A DNA stretch of 64,000 bases from Psoroptes ovis (taxonomy: Eukaryota; Arthropoda; Arachnida; Sarcoptiformes; Psoroptidae), in NCBI GenBank assembly GCA_002943765.1, contig PQWQ01000007.1:2978501-3042500 (forward strand), in the 5' to 3' direction. This document shows positions 34,933 to 49,401 of the stretch, piece after piece. Within the stretch, counting starts at the first letter, position 1. The number at the start of each line of letters is the position of its first letter. Below the pieces are notes generated by a model. That model was not told where the DNA came from. It worked only from the letters and a program-made list of their open reading frames with translations, and searched no databases. The position numbers were made by a program, and so were the translations under genes.

Positions 34933-37900
34933 ATGGACAATCATGAAACGATTACGAAACCATCAAAATTTGATAAATCATTTTTTCTAAATAAAATTTA
35001 TAGCACGTAAGTCGATTCTTTCTATATATTTTTCGAGTATATTTTTGATCGAATTTGAATGATTAATAAATTCATTGATTGATCGAGATATTTCTCCACT
35101 GATTCAATATGATTTAGATGGGTATTTCCATTATATTATCGTGGATTAAAAAATGAAATACAAATGAATGATTTAACTAAATGTTCAGCAACAGATGATA
35201 CGGAAAAATTGTGTGATGAATTAGAAAGGTTAGTCTAATTTCGATTTTATCAATTTAATGATGGATTTAATGTGGATTTTTCTTTTAAAATTCAAAAATA
35301 CACAGAAATTGGCGCCGAGAATTGCGAAAAAAGAAGCCAAGTTTCGCATTAGCCACCATTAAATCATTTAAAAAACATATGCTTTTCAGTTTTCTCATAT
35401 TCATGTTCGAAGAATGTTTTCTTCGTAATGTTCAGCCATTAATGTTGGCAAGAGTGATAGATTTTTTCGCTAAACCTTCTGATGATCAATATCAATGGGC
35501 ATGTTTGAATGCAGCCGGTGTTGTCGGTGCATCATTTGCCTATATTTTATGTCATCATCCGGCATGTTATGGATCGGTACGTTGTGCAATCAAAGTACGT
35601 GTTGCATGGTGTACGTTGATGTATAAAAAAGCATTACGTTTACATAATTCAGCATTTAAAAAAACAACTGTTGGACAAATATTAAATTTGATGTCGAATG
35701 ATGTTTCAAGATTAGATGAAGTAAGTTTAATGTTTGAATATTCTAAAATTTTTTAATCATTTATTTTATCAATTTAAATGTGTAAATAGTTTTGTATTAT
35801 TGGTAGTTATATGATAGTTGCACCAATACAAACTGCCATTGGAATGTATGTCTGTTATTTGTACATTGGTTATTATTGTTTTATTGGTTTAGCATTATTG
35901 CTATTATTCATTCCATTCAATTCATTTATTGGACGAATATTTTTGAGGGTACGCACAAAAGTTGCAGAATTATCTGATACACGAATTAGAATCGTGTCTG
36001 AAATCATCAAAGGAATGCGGGTAATAAAAATGTATGCATGGGAAGATCATTTTTCTCGTCTAATATCGGATGCAAGACGAAAAGAAATGAATCAAATTCG
36101 TAATGCAACATTATTACGTGCAATGAATATATCAATTTCATTGGTATCTGGTCGTATTATTTTATTTTCAATTTTAATTGTTTATATTTTGGAAGGACAT
36201 TATTTGAATGCTGATAAAGTTTTTGTTGTGATGACTGTTGTTAATACCGTACGACATACAATGACATGGTTTTTTCCAAATTCAATTGCACTAATATCTG
36301 AATTATCGGTATCATGTAAACGTATTCAATCTTTTTTAGAATTAGATGAAATTGATACCAATTCAATTGCATATGAAAAAAATGATTTAAAATCAGATAA
36401 AATCAACGATAATGATGATTATGCTATTACGATTCAAAATGTGAATGCAATCTGGTCAAAAGAGCAATCTGAGCAGCCATCATTGATGGATATTACATTA
36501 AATGTTAGAAAAGGTGATTTAATTGCTGTCATTGGCTCAGTCGGTTCGGGCAAAAGTACATTTTTAATGGCTTTAATGAACGAAATTCAAATAAAATCAG
36601 GCAAAATAAAATTAAATGGTAGCATCGCATATGCATCACAAGAACCATGGTCATATAATGGCAGTGTACGTGATAATATTTTATTTGGTAAACCATATGA
36701 AAAGAAAAAATATCAATCTTGTATCGATGTTTGTGCAATGAAACGTGATCTGAAGCTAATGACTAGTGGTGATCGAACATTGGTTGGTGAACGGGGTGTA
36801 TCATTGAGTGGTGGACAAAAAGCACGTTTGACATTAGCACGTGCTTTGTATAATGATGCTGATATTTATCTTTTAGATGACCCATTAAGTGCTGTTGATG
36901 CTGAAGTTGCCAATCATATATTTGAAAAGTAAGTCGATTATCAAAAATCATATCTAATGAAAATTTTTCAATTTATTTGTAATAAAGATGTATATCACAT
37001 TATCTACGATCAAAAACAGTCATATTGGTAACACATCAAATGCAATTCATCCGTAAGGCCACGAAAATTCTTGTATTAAATGAAGGTCGTCAAATTGCAT
37101 TCGGTACTTTTGATGAAATTATCAACTCTGGTATTGATTTAGTTAAATTAGTTCAGCGTACTGAAAAAGAGCTAGTCGACAAGAAAATATCCGATTTACA
37201 ACGGCAAGATTCTGAAAATCAAAATCGTTTACGGACAGATTCAATGTCTAGTCGTTACTCTGCTAGTCCGATGGCACATGAGGTATTTATGATCGATTTT
37301 TATGATGATTCATATTTTTATTCTAATTCAATACCAACAGTTAACACATTCCGATTCATTAATTGAAACAACTACCGAAGATCCATCGATAGCAATTGAA
37401 GAAAAAACCAAAGGATCAATAAGTTCCAAAATTTATTTTGAGTATGTTAAAGCCGGTTCAGGACCAATTTTAATGACTTCAATGATATTATCCACAATAA
37501 TATCACAAATAATATTCCATTATACTGATATTTGGCTATCAAATTGGACAAATCAAGAAGATAAAAGAACAGTATTATTACCAGATAATCATAATGATAC
37601 TGTCAAAAGTGATGATCTACATCCAGCTGAAACCGAAAATGCAATTACATATTCAATATTAGTCTTTTCACAATTCGTTGGCATGATAGTAAGATCAGCA
37701 ACATTTTTTACAATGTGTATTTATGCATCCATCAATTTACATAATCGAATATTTTATTGTTTGATGCGTTCGCCCATTTCATTTTTTGATTCAGTTCCAA
37801 CAGGTAATTTTAACAAACTTAATATATTCATTGTTGAACGAACGATTTTTTTATGGTTTTTCAATTTCAACAAAAATTGACAGGTCGTATATTAAATCGT

Positions 37901-39663
37901 TTTACCAAAGATATGGGCATTATCGATGAACAATTACCATTGGCTGCATATGATTTAAATTTAGTCAGTATTTTTTTCTTGTCAAATCAAATTCAAATTC
38001 TATTAAACACCTTATCATTATTTTTCCTATACATTTTGAAGTTTATTGATGAAATTTTTCATGCTAATTTTTCCATTTTCTTTTTTCTAAAAGATTATTG
38101 CCCAAGTGATTGGTACTTGTATTGTTGTTGCATTATCTAAATGGTATTTAATATTTCCAGCAATCGTTATGATAATATTCATATTGATTGTACGTTGGGC
38201 ATACATACGAACTGCTCGTGATTTGAAACGTTATGAAGCAATAGCTAGAAGTCCTTTGTTCAATCATATGACAGTCACATTGAATGGTTTACCAACGATT
38301 CGTGCATTCGATGTTTCGAGATTATTTACAAATCAATATTATCGCTATCAAAATGATCATACGGCCACATATTTTGTTTGTTATGCATCATCAAGATTTT
38401 TAGGCTTTTGTATGGATTTGATTTGTGTTTTATATATTATTGTTGTTGTTGTATCATTGATGATATTCTATCATGGTATGTTTTTAACAAAAATTATGAT
38501 AATAGTAATCTTTCTTGACCGATTTGATTTGATTCATATTTGAATTAAAGAAAAAATTTCTATTAGTTTCGATTCAATTCGGAAAAAAATTCAATTTAAT
38601 TCAATTTTCTTTTGTTAAACCTTATAAATTGGCTGAGTAATTTTTTTTTAAATTTTTGATTTATTTCATTATAAAATTATAATAAACAGGTATTGAAAGT
38701 GGTACAGCTGGTTTGGCATTCTCAATGGCATTAGGTTTGACAGGTATGACACAATGGGGTGTTAGACAATCAGCTGAAGTAGAAAATCAAATGACTTCTG
38801 TTGAAAGAATAATTGAATATTCAACATTGAAACCAGAAGCATCATTAAAATCTGATTATGATTTTCCGAAAAATTGGCCACAAAATGGCAAAGTTATTTT
38901 TGATCATGTTTATTTAACATATGATGGACAAACCATACCGGTATTGAAAAATCTCTGTTTTCAAATAAATGGTGGAGAAAAAATTGGCATTGTTGGCCGT
39001 ACAGGTGCTGGCAAAAGTTCAATATTGACAGCATTATTTCGTTTGGTCGAAATCAACGAAGGCAAAATCACCATTGATGATGTTAATTGTCGTGATATTG
39101 GTTTGCATGAGTTGCGATCTAAAATGTCAATCATTCCACAAGAACCAGTTGCATTCATTGGTACATTGAGAAAAAATCTTGATCCATTCGATGATCGAAA
39201 TGATGAAGAAATATGGGATGCATTGGACAAAGTACAATTGAAAAATGTAGTGAATGAAATGCCCGGTAAATTAGAATATCAATTATCTGAAGGTGGTGGA
39301 AATTTGAGCGTCGGTCAACGGCAATTAATTTGTATGGCACGTGCATTATTACGACGTAATAGAATATTGGTATTAGATGAAGCAACAGCTAACGTTGATC
39401 ATCAAACTGACTCATTGATTCAACAAACTATTCGTAATAATTTTGTTGATTGTACTGTGATTACGATTGCACATCGTTTAAATACAATCATTGATTCGGA
39501 TCGTATTCTAGTATTAGATGCTGGATGCGTGAAACAATATGATACACCATATAATTTATTACAAGATAAACAAGGAATATTTTATAATTTAATCGAACAA
39601 ACTGGTCCACAAATGTCGGCAAAATTAAAATCAATGGCAGCAGCAACTAAAAATAAAAAATGA
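34933..39663 (+). CDS. ABCC-type ABC transporter, MRP4-like exporter
   Basis: ATP-driven membrane exporter of organic anions or conjugates. Nine exons: 34933-35006, 35118-35228, 35306-35720, 35790-36928, 36988-37282, 37341-37803, 37884-37963, 38094-38475, 38700 region beginning at 38690 to 39663; the frame closes to 1310 aa. The layout is TMD1-NBD1-TMD2-NBD2 without the extra N-terminal TMD0, as in ABCC4. NBD1 has Walker A GSVGSGKST (449-457), signature LSGGQ (539-543) and Walker B YLLDDP. NBD2 has Walker A GRTGAGKSS (1089-1097), signature LSVGQ (1192-1196) and Walker B ILVLDEAT followed by the H-loop His in TIAHRL. In NBD1 an Asp follows Walker B where the catalytic Glu normally sits, typical of the degenerate first site of ABCC proteins. 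Family-specific VRQSAEVENQM and EFCIIGSYMIVAPIQ segments are present. Substrate cannot be inferred. Confidence 0.95.
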
Positions 39664-40006
39664 TAATTTTCAATTCCATTTTAAGTAAATCGAGTCAAAT
39701 TTTATCATTTTTATTCTCTGGGATAACAAATTATGAAAACAAATCATCATCAAGAATTTATCATTATTGTTTTTGTTTACATTTGTAAACATGTTTCTAA
39801 TCAATTTTTTTTGGTCTCAAAATAATCATTTTAAATATTTTAATACATTTTTTTCATCATTATTATCATCATTTTCATATGTTTTCATTTTGAATATAAT
39901 CAAAAATCCATGTGAAGAATTTAGAATAATTGTTACATAACCAGGTCTTATATCGTTGTCATTATCATTTCATGTATTTTTTCCATTAAAAAATCTTAAA
40001 TTCAAT
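39664..40006. other. Convergent spacer
   Basis: AT-rich 3'-to-3' spacer between the ABCC gene (+) and the peptide precursor (-). No other feature seen. Confidence 0.5.
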
Positions 40007-40693
40007 TCAAATATTTCTATTTTTATTATCATCGACATTATCATATACATCTTCATTATTATTTCCACCATCGTCGCCGACGCCATCACCATAACCACCA
40101 AACAATATTGATGATATTTTCATTAAAAAATGTACATTTTTCGGTAATTTTATTTTCAATTCTTGCGATTGTTGATTAGTATTTTGTTGATTCATTTTCA
40201 TCATAGTCAATGATGGTTGTGATGGATGATGATTATATTTATTATCAATATTGTTGTTGTTGTTATTATTATTATTGATCATATCATACTCATAATGTCT
40301 ATTGTTATTTTTGATACTTGTTTGATGATCATAATCAATGATATTCTTCATATTTTCATTATTATTATTGATATCATACCTAACAATGTTATCAATGTTG
40401 TCCATCACATTCGATGGTGATGACAATGATGATGATGAACGCCGTTCCAAACGTAGACATGGATGTGAATAGATTGTTTCACGTTTTGTTGTATGCATAG
40501 CATCATTTTTACCATTATTATTATCAATCATATTTAAATTATCATCAAAATATATTGAACGTTTACCAAAACGTGCCGGTTTTCGTATGACAATATCTTC
40601 ACAATCCATTGTATTTATGACATCGATCATTGTGATCATGGCGAATATCATAATTAATGCCATGTTGGTCATATTGAAAGCGTTTTCATTCAT
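40007..40693 (-). CDS. Candidate amidated neuropeptide precursor (…KPARF-amide)
   Basis: 228-aa frame. The start is taken at MNENAF because it places a hydrophobic signal (MALIMIFAMITMIDVI) at residues 11-26; the frame is open 25 codons further upstream. Soon after the signal comes DCEDIVIRKPARF-GKR (residues 30-45): Gly followed by dibasic Lys-Arg is the standard amidation and cleavage site, predicting one short peptide ending Ala-Arg-Phe-amide, possibly trimmed at Arg-Lys. A second possible processing site is KRE (encoded near 40480) and a third is ERR after SHPCLRL. The remainder is Asn/Asp-rich spacer with little conservation potential. It does not match sNPF, NPF, SIFamide or FMRFamide precursors that I know well. 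Secretion and processing are inference from motifs; the precursor identity is unassigned. Confidence 0.55.
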   Translation of the reverse strand: MNENAFNMTNMALIMIFAMITMIDVINTMDCEDIVIRKPARFGKRSIYFDDNLNMIDNNNGKNDAMHTTKRETIYSHPCLRLERRSSSSLSSPSNVMDNIDNIVRYDINNNNENMKNIIDYDHQTSIKNNNRHYEYDMINNNNNNNNNIDNKYNHHPSQPSLTMMKMNQQNTNQQSQELKIKLPKNVHFLMKISSILFGGYGDGVGDDGGNNNEDVYDNVDDNKNRNI

Positions 40694-42466
40694 TTTTTTT
40701 TCTTCGTTGATCACAATTTGAAAGTTGAATGATTCGATTTCAAATTTTCTAAAAATATTAACGAACAACAGAAGTCATCAACAACAAATGCTCGATTCAA
40801 ATTCACAAAAATCATTAATCGAACCAAAAATACAAATGATAGAATGATTGAAATATTTGAATTTCAAGAAAATGAATTCATCTACAATTTATATGATTTT
40901 CGATTTTAATTTGATTCCGACGAAGAAAAGATTGAAATAAATGATAATAAATAAATCAATCAATAAATCAATCCGAAATAGCCACAGCTATTTTGATTTA
41001 TTATCATCATTAATATCAAATGTTGTAATTTAACAAATTTTATTTGATTTAATCATGAATTGGCCTACGATGATGATGTTAATCAATGAATGTTAATTTA
41101 TATCATCGAATCGAATTGATGAAAATCTTTCTTAAAGAAAAAAATTTACAACATCCAGCCGAAAAAAAAAGCAGAAAAATCCAATTGATACACTGAAAAT
41201 CAATCGCATGACCCTTTGCATGATTGACAAATCTTGTTTGTTACAGCCATCATTCGAGTATTTAATTTCCATTTTTTTTTGCACTTACCAATAAATGAAT
41301 GAATTAACGATCGTAAAACATGAACACTAAGCCGAAATTCCATGATTGATTTGATTTATGAAAAAATGAAGCCACAAACCACAAACAACATCCGATAGTC
41401 ATAAATAATAGAAAATCAATATTTTACAACCTTTGTTTTCATTATTATTTCTGTATGATTGATCAATCTTTGTGTTCGATAATCCGAAAAAAAATTATTG
41501 AATTCTGAATGATGCAGAGCTGCATCGATGTTCAAAGTAGGCTAATTCAAAATTCAAAATTTTAAATTTAAAAATTTATTGGCCAAAAATTGAATAATTT
41601 TAAATAATTTAAAATTTCATAATTTATTTATAAATCAAGAAAAAAATAAATGTGCGTGTGCATATGATGAGCAACAAATAATGATAAATGGCTAAAAATG
41701 GATTCAGCTGATTGATTGATTGATTGATTGATTTTCTTCGATGATGAATGGATAGAAATTTTGACAATTTAAAAATGAAAGAATCAAAATGAAGAAAATC
41801 AGATTAGAATTATGAATGGGAAAACAAAACAATAATATAAAAATCTATCAATAATCTGTCAATTTGTTGCTTGTTTAATTGTTATCCAAAATGATGATAA
41901 ATAATGATAAATGATTACATAATGGAAATTATTAATTTTTTTTAAGAAAAATATTTACAAAGAACGTTTTAAATGTGTCTGTTTCTCATAGTTTGAAAAT
42001 GGAAATAGAAAATTTTAAAGAAATTGTAATTAAAAAAAAATAATTGAAAATATTAACGAATATAGCAGAGTTATAAAACATTAAAGATTGTAATTATGAA
42101 TTATTAATTATTATCATCATAATTATTATTATTATTATTACTATTTTAATTATTATTATTACATAATAAATGTTTAAAATTTGTATCAATGTCAAATATT
42201 ATTGTTGAAAAATTAATGCTAATTGCTTTTGTATAAGTGTGGCGAGTCTGCATGTCTACTGTACTGTGTTTGGATTTAGTACTACAAGTTTAGGCAGTTT
42301 TCGAAAGGTGAATGAATTCAAAATTGAAAATATTATTATCAATTCTCAAGTTTTAATTTTGCATCAATTTTCAATGTAATTTTTCAATTTTTTATTTTTA
42401 CTTCCAAATATAAATCCAATCAATCTACGATTTCAATCATCATATTTCATCAGATTTATTCATTAT
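40694..42466. other. Intergenic, no gene recognised
   Basis: AT-rich spacer between the peptide precursor and the GILT gene, with GATT repeats near 41708-41735 and (ATT)n near 42118-42160. The promoter of the peptide gene should lie at its low-coordinate side. Confidence 0.5.
42455..42460 (-). terminator. Poly(A) signal AATAAA of GILT gene
   Basis: AATAAA on the minus strand, 6 nt after the TGA stop of the GILT gene. Confidence 0.45.
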
Positions 42467-44809
42467 TCAAACGAAAAATGATACAATTATTGTTGTTGCA
42501 ACGATTATCATTGATAATGATAATAATTTTGCTTCAAGCTTATCGACGGCTGTTGCTGCCTTGTTTAAACGTTGACTAAGACTTAATGCTTCTTGTGTAC
42601 ATTGTTCGATTTGTGGTTCCTGTTGATGGTAAAATGATATGGAGTAATAAAAGAAAATGGAAAAAAATATGAAAAAAAAAATATTTTCAAATATTTGAAT
42701 TTTAAATAATATTATCGATTAATAGATAAATTAATGAATAAATAAATTTCATCAATTAAAACAGGTTGAAATGGTATAATATCATCTTTGAAAATGATTA
42801 CGTAATTATCATCGAAAAAAAAGGTCAGAAAAAAAATATTAATTTACAGATATGGAAATGTGAAATTTCATCGAAAATTTCAAAATTCAATCATCAACAC
42901 TGAGTTCATTTGATTCAATTGAATTTTTGCAAAATTTAATGGAATTGAATTGAAATCAAGACGCCAACAGAAAAAAATGAAAAATTTAATGGAAATTTTC
43001 ATTTCATTTTCCAAGAAGGTGATAATAACGTGTTTAGTTATTTGAAAATGGTTTTTGGAAAAATGAGGTGAAACTCATAGGAAATGATGATGATAATTCA
43101 AATAGAAGAAAAATTCAAAGAAATTCAATCAAATTAATGGAAAAAATGAATAAATTGACTCACATGATTAAAATAATGATCACATAGATATTGTAATAAA
43201 TTTGTTTCTGCACTTTTTTGCATTTCATTCGTATGATTTTTATCAATCACAATCCATGGTACATATGAATGTTCTGGATTGAGATTGAATGTTTTCAATG
43301 AATTAGCAATCAATAATCGTTCACCTTCACTACCATCGGCACACGATGATATTGTTGGCCAATCTAAATTCATTTGTTCAGCACACTTTATTTGTTGGTA
43401 GAAAAACATGGTTTGAATTAATATTCAATTATTCTAGCAATAATAATAATCAATATGAGAATAAGTTTGATAGTTTACTTACACGTTTCGATGTCAACGA
43501 TGTTTCTTTCCAATCATTTTGATTGAACATACAATGTACGAATTTCATCGATTGATCAGTATTTTTCAACATTTCAATCGTACATGATTGTATTCGATTA
43601 CCATAGCATTCTTTTGGACCATGTTGACAATGAAATACTGGTTTATTATCATGTCTTGGATAGCTGACGTTTGCATTACCAAACGGTACTAATTCAACAT
43701 CCATATAACGATTCAATTTTTCATATGCTGGATATAGTTGTGTACGGAAAAAATTTCTTGAATCTGGACACAATGTTTCATAATATATTGATATTTGTGT
43801 AACAACCTATTCATACATTATTGATAAATGAATAAATGAATAAATATTAATGAATGTATCAATCATTTATGTTAAACAAAAAAAAATGTCCAAATGCTTA
43901 TGATCAGTCTTGAAATTTTCCTCCTTATCTTAAATCATCATTTTCCTTGAGATTTTTTGTTTTTTCTTTGACCATTGAGTCTAATAAAATTAATGATTAT
44001 GCAAACGATAATGTCGACAATCATAATCATTGCTGAATAATGATAATTCTACTAAGACTGACTCGAGCTAAAAGCTAAAAATTGATCATTGAATTAATCA
44101 TAGAAAAAAAATAAAATGACTGAATCATAAAACGACGAAATCATCCTGAATCTCAAAAATATTTAAATAAAAAGAAATCGCTGACAAATCGGATCGATTT
44201 ATGATTAATAAATAATTGCGAATCATTGATCAAAGATCTTTGGAAGATCCTTTTGAAGAAGATCTTTCGAAGATCTGATTCATCTGATTTAAGATGGACA
44301 AAAAAACAAAATCCAAGATTTCTTTAACAAATTATTAATGATGATTAATTGATTTTTTATTGAAAAAATGAATGAATATAAAAAAAGATTTGATAATAAT
44401 AATAAAATATCAGTCATAGAAAACTTGAATAAAATTCGTGACTGGATTAATATTTGAAGAAAAAATGAAAAAAAATCTGAAAAATTCTTATCGATAAAGA
44501 TCTTTGAATTATGAATTATGAAAATAATAATAATTATTATTTTTTTACATAATTCATTCATTAATATTATTTTATAATGTTTCCCTCGGTCATTAATCAT
44601 TTTTTGAATTGATTTTTGGTCAATTTTTCAGTCAAAAAAAAGGATCAAAAAAGTTTTGGTCATTTTAATTTATGGCTTTGAATTATTATGGTCGAAAGAT
44701 AAATAAAAATAATGCAAAAATGAATAAATAAGCAATATTCAACGATAAATAAACTTACATGATGAGCAAATATATTTGATATCAACGATAATATTATGAT
44801 TATTTTCAT
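42467..44809 (-). CDS. GILT-like thiol reductase with C-terminal membrane segment
   Basis: Gamma-interferon-inducible lysosomal thiol reductase family; reduces disulfides in secretory or lysosomal compartments. Exons: 44809-44759, 43806-43483, 43385-43164, 42619-42467; introns 952, 97 and 544 nt; 249 aa. A 15-residue signal peptide (MKIIIILSLISNIFA) is followed by YYETLCPDSRNF, with active site C30-x-x-S33 rather than CxxC. The family signature CQHGPKECYGNRIQSC (77-92) is complete. Further Cys residues and the segment HSYVPWIVIDKNHT fit the fold. The last exon, found by phase-matched splicing, adds EPQIEQCTQEALSLSQRLN, a helix, then a hydrophobic tail SMIIVATTIIVSFFV ending at the stop. That tail would anchor the enzyme in a membrane or direct GPI addition, unlike the soluble human enzyme. 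A longer N-terminus from 44860 is open but unnecessary. Confidence 0.9.
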
Positions 44810-47800
44810 TTTAAACAATAATGATTGCAGCGATTTAAATGTTTGAAAATTAACAAACATTTTTCGATAATATTTTTCAATAAATAAATGATGAAATCAA
44901 CAAGATTATCGAAAAAAAACTATTTTAAATTGACCAACAATCTATCGACAATTGATATAATATGTTGACCTATGAATATATTGTGTTGAATTGAATTGAG
45001 AAATATTTAATGATCAGTATCTGTAGTTATTATTATTTTTTCATCGATTTAAATTTCTTAATTTACTATTTTTATTTGTATTTGTATTTGAATAATGATA
45101 ATAATTTAACGTTTTGAAGATTTTGAATCAAAATGGTACGACATCAATGCAAATTTTACATTAGAAATCAACGCAAGTTTCAATTTCAGAGCACTTTTGA
45201 AATTCGTATATCAATCAATGTATTTTTTTCTGCAAAACAATTGTCTTTTTTTTTTGAATTGCTTTTTACGAAATCAATGATATTTTGTGGATTAATACAA
45301 CAATCAAAAAAACAAAGTGAATCAAAACACATTGAAAAATAAATAATGCTCAGGTTTCTCGTTGGATCATTGAACAATCGAGAAAATAAATTGTTGTTTA
45401 TTGAATAAATGTTTTTGTTTACAACCATGAGAATGATACTAAATGATACGGATACACACACACACACACACGCACAAACAATGGATTTGTTTTTAAAGCA
45501 TTTCTTAGAAGGATTTATGGAAAATTTTTGCCCATAAAATTATGATTTGATTTGATTTACTTTTTCTTCTGTTGAAATCAATCGAAAATCGTTGGAACAC
45601 ATTCAAATTTGATCAATTTGATTGCACATTAATAAAGGGGAACGAAATATGCTATAACCTTCAATGTAAATCATAAATTTCAAGATTTAATATTCAATAT
45701 TTATATAGCAACTATCTCCTGTTCAATATCAATAAATATATCACATTAAATAACCATTCAACCTGTTGATTGTGATGCACACAACATTTTTCATTTGTCA
45801 CATATCAGGAATAAATTGAGCACAAAGTGATTAAAAAGGATGAAAATGATGAAGGATAATTGATACGATTGAAAAACACAATGCAATTGATGATAGATCA
45901 ATTTTTAAATCTTAATTAATTCATTTTTAATGATTTGATTGATTGTTGATTCATATTTGTCATTATTGTTGCTTTTGTTGAGGTAATTATCGGTAGATTT
46001 GTCGCTGATTATCGTTCGTTGATCGTTATTTGATTTTGTTTGTATCTTGTTGTATTCAATTTTATTTGTTTGTTTGTATTTGTTTTTTGATCAACTAATA
46101 TGGACTGTTTTTTCGTAGAATCAAAATAAAAAATGTCCATAATCATCATTTTTAAATTATCATTTATTCAGAGAAAAGATAAGAGTAAACTATACAAGAT
46201 TTAATAGAAAGAAATTTAATAGAAAACAGCAGATATTCCAAGAGATACTGTTGTTGTAGAGATGAGAGAAGCACATACACATCCGAATACAGATTAAAAT
46301 ACACACGCACACTGAATATCAACGAAATTCAAGACATTCAAGACATTAAACTTGAGCTTTCTAAGAAGTTTTCGACTAAGAAGTTCTGTTTTCGATTTGA
46401 TTTTCTGTATTAATTTTCAATTTTTCTCTCTTTGACTCGTTGAATCAACGTCGATATAAATAATATCATTGATTTTTTGCATGTTTTTCTCGTTCAACTT
46501 TGAATGTTTCTATGAAAAATTTTGAATCAAAAAAAAAAATTATCATTGAAAAATTGAATTTCAATTGATGGTCATTCAATTTCGTTTCAAAATGGAAAAA
46601 TTTCAATGGAGGCCAAAAAAGAGAAGACCGGTTTCAAGTATATTCAATGTGTGGTAAGATGCTTAGTTTGAAGACATATTTCCATGCTTTTTTTTACATC
46701 GTTCAATGTTTGTTCTCATAGGGAACGTAGAGAAATAAGAAACAATTTTCGGCATTAAACTTGTCGTTGAATAGTCGTATTCTGCTAAAAATCAAGACAA
46801 AATTCAATTTTTCCCTATGACTCTAAGACCCCTGATCACTGATCATTAGTTCTGCGAATAATGATAATAATTATCATCATGAGTTTTTTTGCTTTAATTC
46901 TTCTAACATTGAATCACGTTTCAATGATTATGATGTCGATGATGGTGATGTTTAATAATAATCACTTTGATTTGATTCTAATATCTGGCTTGGATTGCAG
47001 ATTTGCTTTTCTGGTAATTTATTTAGTTTCATGATTGAAAATTCAATGGTAAAATACGACAAAATGTGATATCAACAGGTATCACATATTTTTCTTATGC
47101 TTTTTTTGCTCTGAAAACCAGAATTTTCTTCATTCAACATCGAACATTGAACCATAGGATACATTGATGTATGTAGTCTGGTGAACGGGAATGAAACTTG
47201 ACCATTCATTCATTCAGTCATTCAATCATACATTAATTCCATTGGTTCATTCATTTATTTTATCATTTAATTCATTCATTCTTTCATTCAATCATTCATT
47301 GACCATACATACAAACAACATGTGCATAATGCAGCATGTGCATTCACGAAACAAATCAATTCGACCGGTCTTTTCCCTTCGAAAAGATATTCAAATAATC
47401 TTCATTTGAATTGGTTGATGAAGATTTTTCTTCAAATCGAATGAAGAATGAAGCTAAAAATCATGTTTGTTCATTATGTTCAATCAACAATTAACAACCT
47501 ATTGCCAAGCCTTATCATATTTTTTGGGGGGAAATACAAGCAAAGATTCATGCTGATTTTTGAAACATTTGCAAAAAAGAATGTTTGATGCTAATTCAAA
47601 ATGCATGCATTTTATATGATTATTTATATTTTTTTGACCGAGCAATATGATAATTACAAGCATATAAATATTTACCAACATTTTTTCAATGACCATTGAT
47701 AGAATCAATTAATAGAATTATTTATTTCTCCATATGCAATGAAAATTTCAAATTTAAACAAATTGAAAATCATTTGAACATGATTTGTTCATTAGTTTGG

Positions 47801-49331
47801 TTGATTTACCATAATATTGCAGATGTTCAAATTCAAATTGAATTTTGGATGAATTCAATGAATGAATAAAGGAATGCAAAAATAAATAAATCAATTAATG
47901 AATGAATTAATTAATGTTGAAATAAATTATGGCCATCTATTCATTTGAATTTAATTGATAATCACGATTGAGTGTGTCGCCATTTGAATGAAATAGCCAG
48001 TACTGCACAAAGACACGCAAGCACAAACAAAATTTGAATTTTTAAATTAAAACCAAAAGTTTAATTGAAAACAAATTTTGAAAATTTTCAATTTCAATTA
48101 AAAATTAATTATTGTTTTTGAATAAATTTATTCAAATCAAAATTAAATAAATGAATGAAAATTTCATTTGAAAATGACCACATTTGAATTGATCAATTAG
48201 AAACGAGCATCATTTTTGATAAATATTAAAATTCAATTCATTGATTTTTCGAGAGATTGATTTTATCGAAATTCCAAGTAAATAAAAAATTAATGATTTG
48301 TAACTTTGTAATGGGCTGATTCGGATTATGATGAATTTTTTCATGGAAAAAATTGGATCAATTTGTGTTTTTTCAAACGATTTCGCTGGAAAAATCTTAG
48401 TTTAAACCGAAATATTTAGCCGATAAATTCCTTTTTTTCCTCCAAAAAGCCATAGATTTCCATTAACGATAATTTTATAATTCATAATTTATTCATAATT
48501 TCGGTAAATTAAAAATAAATAAATGAATGAAGAAGATCATGATATGAATAATTTCATTGATATTTTTACACGAAAAATCATTTATTTCTTTCAATCAATT
48601 TGTTTCAAGTCATTAATTATACGATAATTGTCAAATTTATCTCATCAATTTCCATTGATAAATTCAGTATTTATTCAATTTTATTCGAAGATTTTCTCCA
48701 AACACCACCACCAAAATGAAATTCAATAAATTGCTTTGATTTTTTCTGAAGAAAAATTTTTAGGAGATTTTCGTTAATTTCCATTGAATTTCTTATAAAT
48801 ACCACTCATACAATCATCATTCAAAATGTATTATGTGCAAGAAACCAGATAAAAAAATCGGAAAATCTAATCTTTTGAATGTTATGCAATGTACAACAAC
48901 AATAATCAGCCTACATAATAATAATGCTACCAGTGTTTTTACACTAAAAAAAGAAAATTTTTTTCTACCAAAAATTAACTCGAAATTAACATGAAATTAA
49001 TCGAAAATAAAATTAATACTAAAATCATTCAAATCACTGAATCAAATTATTCGAATCACTAAATGTTCATCGCAAATCATCAATGTACTGATCAAAAATG
49101 AATGAGATTAAAGGTGCTCATAGATTAACATAATTTTTCAATTTTTTTCGAATTAAATTTGAATTCAAATTGAATAAAATTGAATTGAATTTAGATTGAA
49201 TTGAATCATCAACCTGGAATTTCGTTGAAATGATCACCATTTTCCTTAATCAAATTTTGACTTGGTGAAAATTCACACCTTTTGTATCTTTGTATTGTTG
49301 TTGTATGATGATGAGGGTAAAGTTGTTGATG

Positions 49332-49401
<70 letters not shown>

